Positions 52,601-56,248 of a stretch of DNA of 56,248 bases are shown here, piece by piece (the stretch's first letter is position 1; each line of letters begins with the position of its first letter). This stretch comes from Leptospira sp. 96542 (GTDB taxonomy: Bacteria > Spirochaetota > Leptospiria > Leptospirales > Leptospiraceae), in assembly GCA_029310945.1 (NCBI GenBank), contig JARJFC010000026.1:1-56248 (forward strand). The letters run 5' to 3'. The notes beneath the pieces were generated by a model. It was given only the letters and a program-made list of their open reading frames with translations. It did no database searches and was not told the origin of the DNA. Position numbers and translations under genes: made by a program.

Positions 52601-52921
52601 GTTTTGGGTGAGTATGTGGCAGGAGTTCGTTTTAAAGCTTGGGATCCCGTGTTCACATTGCATCCACATTTGCCAACAATGCAAGCTCTCGTATTCAGCG
52701 TCTATGATCGTTGGAACGATCGAGCATTGGGAGGTTGTACCTACCATGTTTCTCACCCTGGCGGTCTGTCTTATTCTAGTTTTCCAGTGAATGGGTATGA
52801 AGCGGAGTCAAGACGAATTTCTAGATTTTGGTCTCATGGACATAAGGTTGGAAAAACTCTACCTCCGATCCGATTGGAAAATAAAGCCTTTCCTTCTACC
52901 TTGGATTTGAGAATGGTATAA
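49670..52921 (+). CDS. transglutaminase-like + DUF2126 putative amidoligase fusion
   Basis: A 1083-residue fusion. The N-terminal beta domain and papain-fold transglutaminase-like domain (about residues 1-290) have a complete triad: C180 (RSGSCRDSAYL), H229 (LHAWAEVYL) and D245 (GLDPTSG). The rest (about 300-1083) matches DUF2126, a predicted glutamine-synthetase-like amidoligase, with 'IRLTIGGEPTFVS' at its start, 'GGGNHITVGGATVTDSPFLRKPSLL' spread around residue 700, and 'GRLGLVEMRAFEMPPH' with acidic and histidine metal-ligand candidates. It lies 2 bases after the alpha-E gene. It probably couples peptide-bond cleavage or transfer to ATP-driven ligation. Confidence 0.9.
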   Translation: MSIRVALSHITTYKYDKFIKLSPHVIRLRPAPHTKNHIVSYSLNVLPEEKFTNWQQDPFGNYLARLVFNEKTNIFQVAVNLVVDMKVINPFDFFVEEYSEKYPFKYDKVLAKELAPYLKPKKPGKLLGSYLKTLDITPKRTIDFLVGLNSKIYSDIGYIIRMEPGVQGTEVTLSKRSGSCRDSAYLLVQILRHMGLASRFVSGYLIQLKPDQVSLDGPSGASHDFTDLHAWAEVYLPGAGWVGLDPTSGLFTGEGHIPLAATPEPESAGPIQGFAEKAKTEFDFHMGIDRIEETPRVTMPYKEEDWHRILKLGESIENRISKNDIRLTIGGEPTFVSTENKDAPEWNFDALGFEKYSKSEQLIKRLKEHFAKGGVLQYGQGKWYPGEPIPRWAMISYWRADGEKIWDSPYLLADDRYTGSATTEDARKFISVLTAKLQLTKENIVPGFEDNLYYLWQEGNLPIETESMLKGIDTFNKMERERILRVLDQGINREVGYCLPIEFNPFSNQWVSDQWKFRRGRMYLIPGDSPMGFRMPLNSLGAVQGYAYQEDPTGIRPPKLPNRKELEQISGVPYTVSYPVLPVFSRTALCVEPRNGNLRVFLPPITSLEGWLSLIYHIEQTAIETDLPIVLEGYEAPQDPRIKRFKITPDPGVVEVNLHPSSSFGEIVEKTKILYDEAALVRLTAEKFMIDGRHSGTGGGNHITVGGATVTDSPFLRKPSLLRSMVAYWQNHPGLSYLFSGLFIGPTSQSPRIDEARADSLHELKIAFQQIDSSRFTPPWLLDRLLRNILLDLTGNTHRTEISIDKLYDPGSYTGRLGLVEMRAFEMPPHYQMSVIQQAFIMAMICKFWESPYYGQPINWGTDLHDRYMLPYFVYKDFKEVITELQNFGFNFLTKDFDPFFEFRFPSYGITHLDGMTLELRMALEPWNVLGEENTAQGTSRGVDSAVERLQVKITGFHPERYVLSCNGYEVPLQSTVVLGEYVAGVRFKAWDPVFTLHPHLPTMQALVFSVYDRWNDRALGGCTYHVSHPGGLSYSSFPVNGYEAESRRISRFWSHGHKVGKTLPPIRLENKAFPSTLDLRMV

Positions 52922-52922
52922 A

Positions 52923-55463
52923 TTGTACCAAAAAATGATGACCCAGGATCCGTACCAACTCACGACAAATTATAAACCATTGCCGGGTGTTTATGACGAA
53001 CTCTTTGATGAAGAGGGGCAGATACGGAATAAATACAAATTTTTAGTAAAGTCTTTCCAAGAGTTAGGGCCTGCGGAACTCATCAACAGAAGGCGGGATG
53101 CCGATCGTATCCTTCGTGAAAACGGTGTTACATACAATTTGTACCAGTCCGATTCTCCTGAAGCAAAAGAACGACCTTGGGATTTGGATTTGTTTCCACT
53201 CATCATGGAAAGCGAAGAATGGAGGCTTTTGGAACGTGGTTTAAACCAAAGGGCAGATCTTTTGGATTCTCTGCTGAGAGATGTTTATACCAGAAGACGG
53301 CTGTTAACCGAAAAGAAAATTCCACCAGAAATTTTGTTCAACGAAACATCTTTTTTAAGGGCTTGTGATGGAATGTTTGATTCCAATCATTTTTTGGCTA
53401 AAAACCCAGCCTTGTTATTTTTTGTTTGCGATTTAATACGCGCATCTGATGGAAAATTTTATGTGCTCAACGATAGAGTCCAAGCACCATCTGGTTCTGG
53501 TTATTCATTAGAAAATCGAATTGTACTTTCGCGTATTTTTCCAAGTATGTATAGAGATGCGATGGTGCATCGTGTGGCAGTTTATTTTCGATCGTTACGA
53601 AAATCGCTCAATCAATTATCGGGTGTTATAGGGAGAGAACCTGTTGTGGTTTTACTAACGCCAGGTCCTTCCAACGAAACTTATTTTGAACATGCTTATC
53701 TTTCTGGTTATTTAGGGTACACTTTGGTACAAGGCGAAGACCTGACAGTTCGTAAAAATAAAGTATTTATGAAAACTGTGGAGGGTTTGCAACAAGTCGA
53801 CCTCATTTTACGCCGAGTAGACGATGTATTTATGGATCCGTTGGAATTAAAAGGTGATTCACTCCTCGGTGTTCCTGGCCTACTCGAGGCAGTGAGGTCT
53901 GGCAATGTAAAAATAGCAAACCCGATAGGTTCCAGTTTTTTAGAAAATAGAGCCTTACTTCCGTTTTATTCCGAACTTTGTCGTTTTTATTTGGGTGAAG
54001 ATTTAATTTTGCCGATGGCTCCTTCGTATTGGTTGGGAAATGCGGAACACAACCACATCGTTATGAACGAACCTGAAAAGTTTGTGTTTAAAACCGTTTC
54101 GAGAACCGATGAAGAAGAACCTGTCACTTTTCTTGAGTTAAGTGGCGAACGAAAAGACGTTTTTTTGGAGAAATTAAGACATTTTCCGAAACGATTCATT
54201 GCCCAGGAAATGATTCCTTCTGCCACTGTGCCGGTGTTAAGCGAAAATGGATTTCGACCAGGCAGAGCCATTATGCGAACGTTTGTTACCTCTTCGGGTT
54301 CTGGTTACCAAACAATGGCAGGTGGGCTTGTGCGAGTTTCTCCTTCTTTGGATGAATTTTTCATTACAAGCCAAAGAGGAGCATGGAGTAAGGATTTGTG
54401 GGTGCTTGCCACAGAAACCCAGAAAGAAGAAACTTTACTTGTTCCAAAATCTGACCAAATTTCTATTTCTCGTAAAAGTTCAGGTGTACCTAGTAGGATT
54501 GCGGACAATTTATTTTGGTTGGCAAGATATATGGAACGTTCCGAAAACCAAACAAGAGTTTTTCGAGAAGCTACATACAAAGTTTTACAATTAGAAGATG
54601 GATACGAAAAAGATTCAGTCCAAAATACTCTAAAACTTGTGACACATATTACCAACTCTTACCCAGGTTTTCTGGGTGATGATGCAACTGAGTTATTTCA
54701 GTTTCCATTCCAAGAACTTCAAAATTTGGCAACAAACAGAAACTTGGTGGGAAGTTTAGCTTTCAATATAAAAGGTTTGGTTCACGCTTCCAAGTCTGTT
54801 CGTGACAGATTGTCTGAAGACATGAAAAAAATCATGTTGAATTTGGAGGATAATTCTCACCTACAAATCCACTCTTATGATCAACTAATCGATTTTTTAC
54901 ATAAAATCATTTTGAATTTATCTTCTTTATCTGGCTTATCCTATGAAAACATGAGTCGAGAGGCTGGATGGTATTTTCTAGATTTAGGACGAAGGATCGA
55001 ACGAGCCATCAATTTAATACTGATGTTACAGGGTATGATTCGCTGGGGAAGTTTCCAAGACAAACCATCTTTCGAAACCATACTGAGCATCAATGATATT
55101 CGCATTACTTATAATAGACGATACAGAGGTCGAGTGGACCAAGAATCTGTTTTGGATATTTTATTGTTTGATACTTCAAACCCACGTTCCTTTGCGTATC
55201 AATTAGACCAGATCAATCAGAATATAAAGTTTTTGCCTGGTAAAGAAGAGAAAGTTACCTATGCTGAGGATCGTGCGAGTTTGCAATTGTACACACATTT
55301 TAAGATGAAAGACATTTCAATTTTATTTGCAAAAGAAGATCCAATGGATTATGTATTTACTTGGTTGGAAGAATTACACGGTCATCTGCGAAACTTATCT
55401 GATGCACTATCGGTTCGTTATTTTAATTACACTGAAGAACAAACTAGAATTGGTGATAACTAG
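52923..55463 (+). CDS. circularly permuted ATP-grasp + alpha-E fusion protein
   Basis: An 846-residue fusion of the two activities that are encoded separately at 47266-49667. Residues about 1-500 form the CP-ATP-grasp module ('YDELFDEEGQIRNKY', 'APSGSGYSLENRIVLSR', 'DLILRRVDDVFMDP'). Residues about 515-846 form the alpha-E module ('SRIADNLFWLARYMERSEN', 'YFLDLGRRIERA'). In the ATP-grasp part the glycine-rich loop seen in the first copy (AANGAGGYG) is replaced by 'FKTVSRTDEEEP', so nucleotide binding may be lost. The start is TTG 52923, two bases after the upstream stop (an ATG is in frame at 52935), and the stop overlaps the next GTG start. Confidence 0.88.
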   Translation: MYQKMMTQDPYQLTTNYKPLPGVYDELFDEEGQIRNKYKFLVKSFQELGPAELINRRRDADRILRENGVTYNLYQSDSPEAKERPWDLDLFPLIMESEEWRLLERGLNQRADLLDSLLRDVYTRRRLLTEKKIPPEILFNETSFLRACDGMFDSNHFLAKNPALLFFVCDLIRASDGKFYVLNDRVQAPSGSGYSLENRIVLSRIFPSMYRDAMVHRVAVYFRSLRKSLNQLSGVIGREPVVVLLTPGPSNETYFEHAYLSGYLGYTLVQGEDLTVRKNKVFMKTVEGLQQVDLILRRVDDVFMDPLELKGDSLLGVPGLLEAVRSGNVKIANPIGSSFLENRALLPFYSELCRFYLGEDLILPMAPSYWLGNAEHNHIVMNEPEKFVFKTVSRTDEEEPVTFLELSGERKDVFLEKLRHFPKRFIAQEMIPSATVPVLSENGFRPGRAIMRTFVTSSGSGYQTMAGGLVRVSPSLDEFFITSQRGAWSKDLWVLATETQKEETLLVPKSDQISISRKSSGVPSRIADNLFWLARYMERSENQTRVFREATYKVLQLEDGYEKDSVQNTLKLVTHITNSYPGFLGDDATELFQFPFQELQNLATNRNLVGSLAFNIKGLVHASKSVRDRLSEDMKKIMLNLEDNSHLQIHSYDQLIDFLHKIILNLSSLSGLSYENMSREAGWYFLDLGRRIERAINLILMLQGMIRWGSFQDKPSFETILSINDIRITYNRRYRGRVDQESVLDILLFDTSNPRSFAYQLDQINQNIKFLPGKEEKVTYAEDRASLQLYTHFKMKDISILFAKEDPMDYVFTWLEELHGHLRNLSDALSVRYFNYTEEQTRIGDN

Positions 55464-56248
55464 TGGCTGATTTTCGAGTGATCCATAAAACAAAATACCA
55501 ATACGAAGATTTGGTTTCGTATTGTCATAATATGGCACATATGTATCCTCTTACGTCGTTTCATCAGGATTGTTTTCGAACCCATGTAACTGTGTATCCT
55601 AAACCTGTTGTTTCTTCCTTTCGAAGAGATTACTTTGGAAACCAGGTTTTTTATTTTTCGGTAGAAGATCCTCATAAATCACTTGAGGTAGTTGTTGAAT
55701 CAACCATTCGTACACATTCTGGCCTTGGTTATGACCTAAGCAAATCTATGATTTGGGATACGATTTACTCATATATCACCGAATCTACGTTAGAGCAAGA
55801 TTTGAATGCAATTGAATATGTACAACCATCGGCATACATCAAAACCAAAAATGTTTATGCAGATTTCGCAAAACAATTTTTTGCTCCTGGAAAGCCAGTT
55901 TTTTTGGCGACTTTGGAGATGACTGAATCGATTTACAAAACTTTTAAATATGATCAAAAAGCCACCACAATCAATACTCCCATCGAACAAGTGTTAAATG
56001 AAAGAAAAGGTGTATGTCAAGATTTTTCACACCTTATGATTTCTGCACTTCGATCCATCCAGGTACCTTGTCGGTATGTTAGTGGTTATTTGGAAACAGT
56101 TCCTCCGCCAGGTGTTGAAAAATTACAAGGGAGCGATGCAACACATGCCTGGGTTTCCGTGTACTGCCCCAATTTGGGTTGGATGGACTTTGACCCAACA
56201 AATGGAAAACTGATAACAGAAGAGTACATCATCACAGCCCTGGGTAGA
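55463..56248 (+). CDS. transglutaminase-like protein, N-terminal part (runs off window)
   Basis: The frame is open from GTG 55463 (overlapping the TAG of the previous gene) to the last base, 262 codons. It has the N-terminal beta domain ('FRVIHKTKYQYEDLV', 'FGNQVFYFSVE') and the papain-fold transglutaminase-like domain with C185 (KGVCQDFSH), H228 (ATHAWVSVY) and D244 (DFDPTNG). It is the stand-alone relative of the first domain of the fusion at 49670. The C-terminus lies beyond the window. Confidence 0.9.
   Translation, partial: MADFRVIHKTKYQYEDLVSYCHNMAHMYPLTSFHQDCFRTHVTVYPKPVVSSFRRDYFGNQVFYFSVEDPHKSLEVVVESTIRTHSGLGYDLSKSMIWDTIYSYITESTLEQDLNAIEYVQPSAYIKTKNVYADFAKQFFAPGKPVFLATLEMTESIYKTFKYDQKATTINTPIEQVLNERKGVCQDFSHLMISALRSIQVPCRYVSGYLETVPPPGVEKLQGSDATHAWVSVYCPNLGWMDFDPTNGKLITEEYIITALGR

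Noticed and set aside
1..56248. CRISPR array, tRNA or rRNA genes
   Set aside because: No regularly spaced direct repeats, cloverleaf-like segments or rRNA-like stretches were noticed on either strand; a tRNA scan would be needed to be certain.

Overview
The window looks like a chromosome segment of a spirochaete of the genus Leptospira, probably from the saprophytic side of the genus. The evidence is the AT-rich sequence, the many small lipoproteins with spirochaetal lipoboxes, the hrcA-grpE-dnaK-dnaJ order behind a perfect CIRCE operator, and a very large protein whose core resembles the Leptospira-specific 'longest protein' family (TIGR04388, recognised from memory). No tRNA, rRNA, CRISPR array, insertion sequence or phage gene was seen.

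Layout. 1-941: end of a complex I operon (nuoG C-terminus, nuoI). 959-3691: an uncharacterised protein, a thiolase and a zinc-ribbon/OB-fold partner. 3875-4935 (minus): two related small lipoproteins, followed by a 663-base non-coding stretch. 5599-7080: a soluble PAS-PAS chemoreceptor. 7172-19505: a tight eight-gene, very AT-rich operon with a TolC-like outer-membrane factor, three lipoproteins, a Yip1-like membrane protein, a periplasmic adaptor and two RND-type transporters. 19633-26964: a 2443-residue secreted protein. 26961-30654: a putative immunity lipoprotein, an orphan second C-terminal module and another putative immunity lipoprotein. 30753-37168 (minus): a methyltransferase, a membrane protein, a lipoprotein, an alpha-glucosidase and glnD. 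37209-39773: a membrane protein, a GH172/DUF2961 protein and a diguanylate cyclase. 39882-44715: the CIRCE-controlled chaperone operon. 44740-47075: an oxidoreductase, a YqgE/AlgH protein and a degenerate SDR. 47266-end: five consecutive genes of the alpha-E / circularly permuted ATP-grasp / transglutaminase / DUF2126 amidoligase type.

Most interesting system: 7172-30654. The giant protein has a Sec-like N-terminus, a long conserved body and a hydrophobic segment (about residues 1731-1757). A short acidic linker (1759-1799) follows, then a variable tip ending in LAS/M15-type metallopeptidase motifs. About 3.1 kb downstream the linker DNA is repeated almost exactly (24906-25030 versus 28015-28142). 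There it has no convincing start codon and is fused to a different tip carrying a C39/papain-like Cys-His-Asp triad. Each tip is followed immediately by a small lipoprotein gene. This is the architecture of a polymorphic toxin with an orphan, swappable tip cassette. The tripartite TolC/adaptor/RND operon directly upstream could be its dedicated exporter. One of its two RND subunits has lost the intramembrane charged residues. The functional links are inference; the repeat, reading frames, overlaps and motifs are visible in the sequence.

Housekeeping part: the chaperone genes share a TTGACG-N17-TAAACT promoter with CIRCE at the expected transcription start. The genes at the right edge probably make or process an amide-linked product through ATP-grasp and glutamine-synthetase-like ligation with papain-fold transglutaminase-like peptidases; the substrate is unknown.
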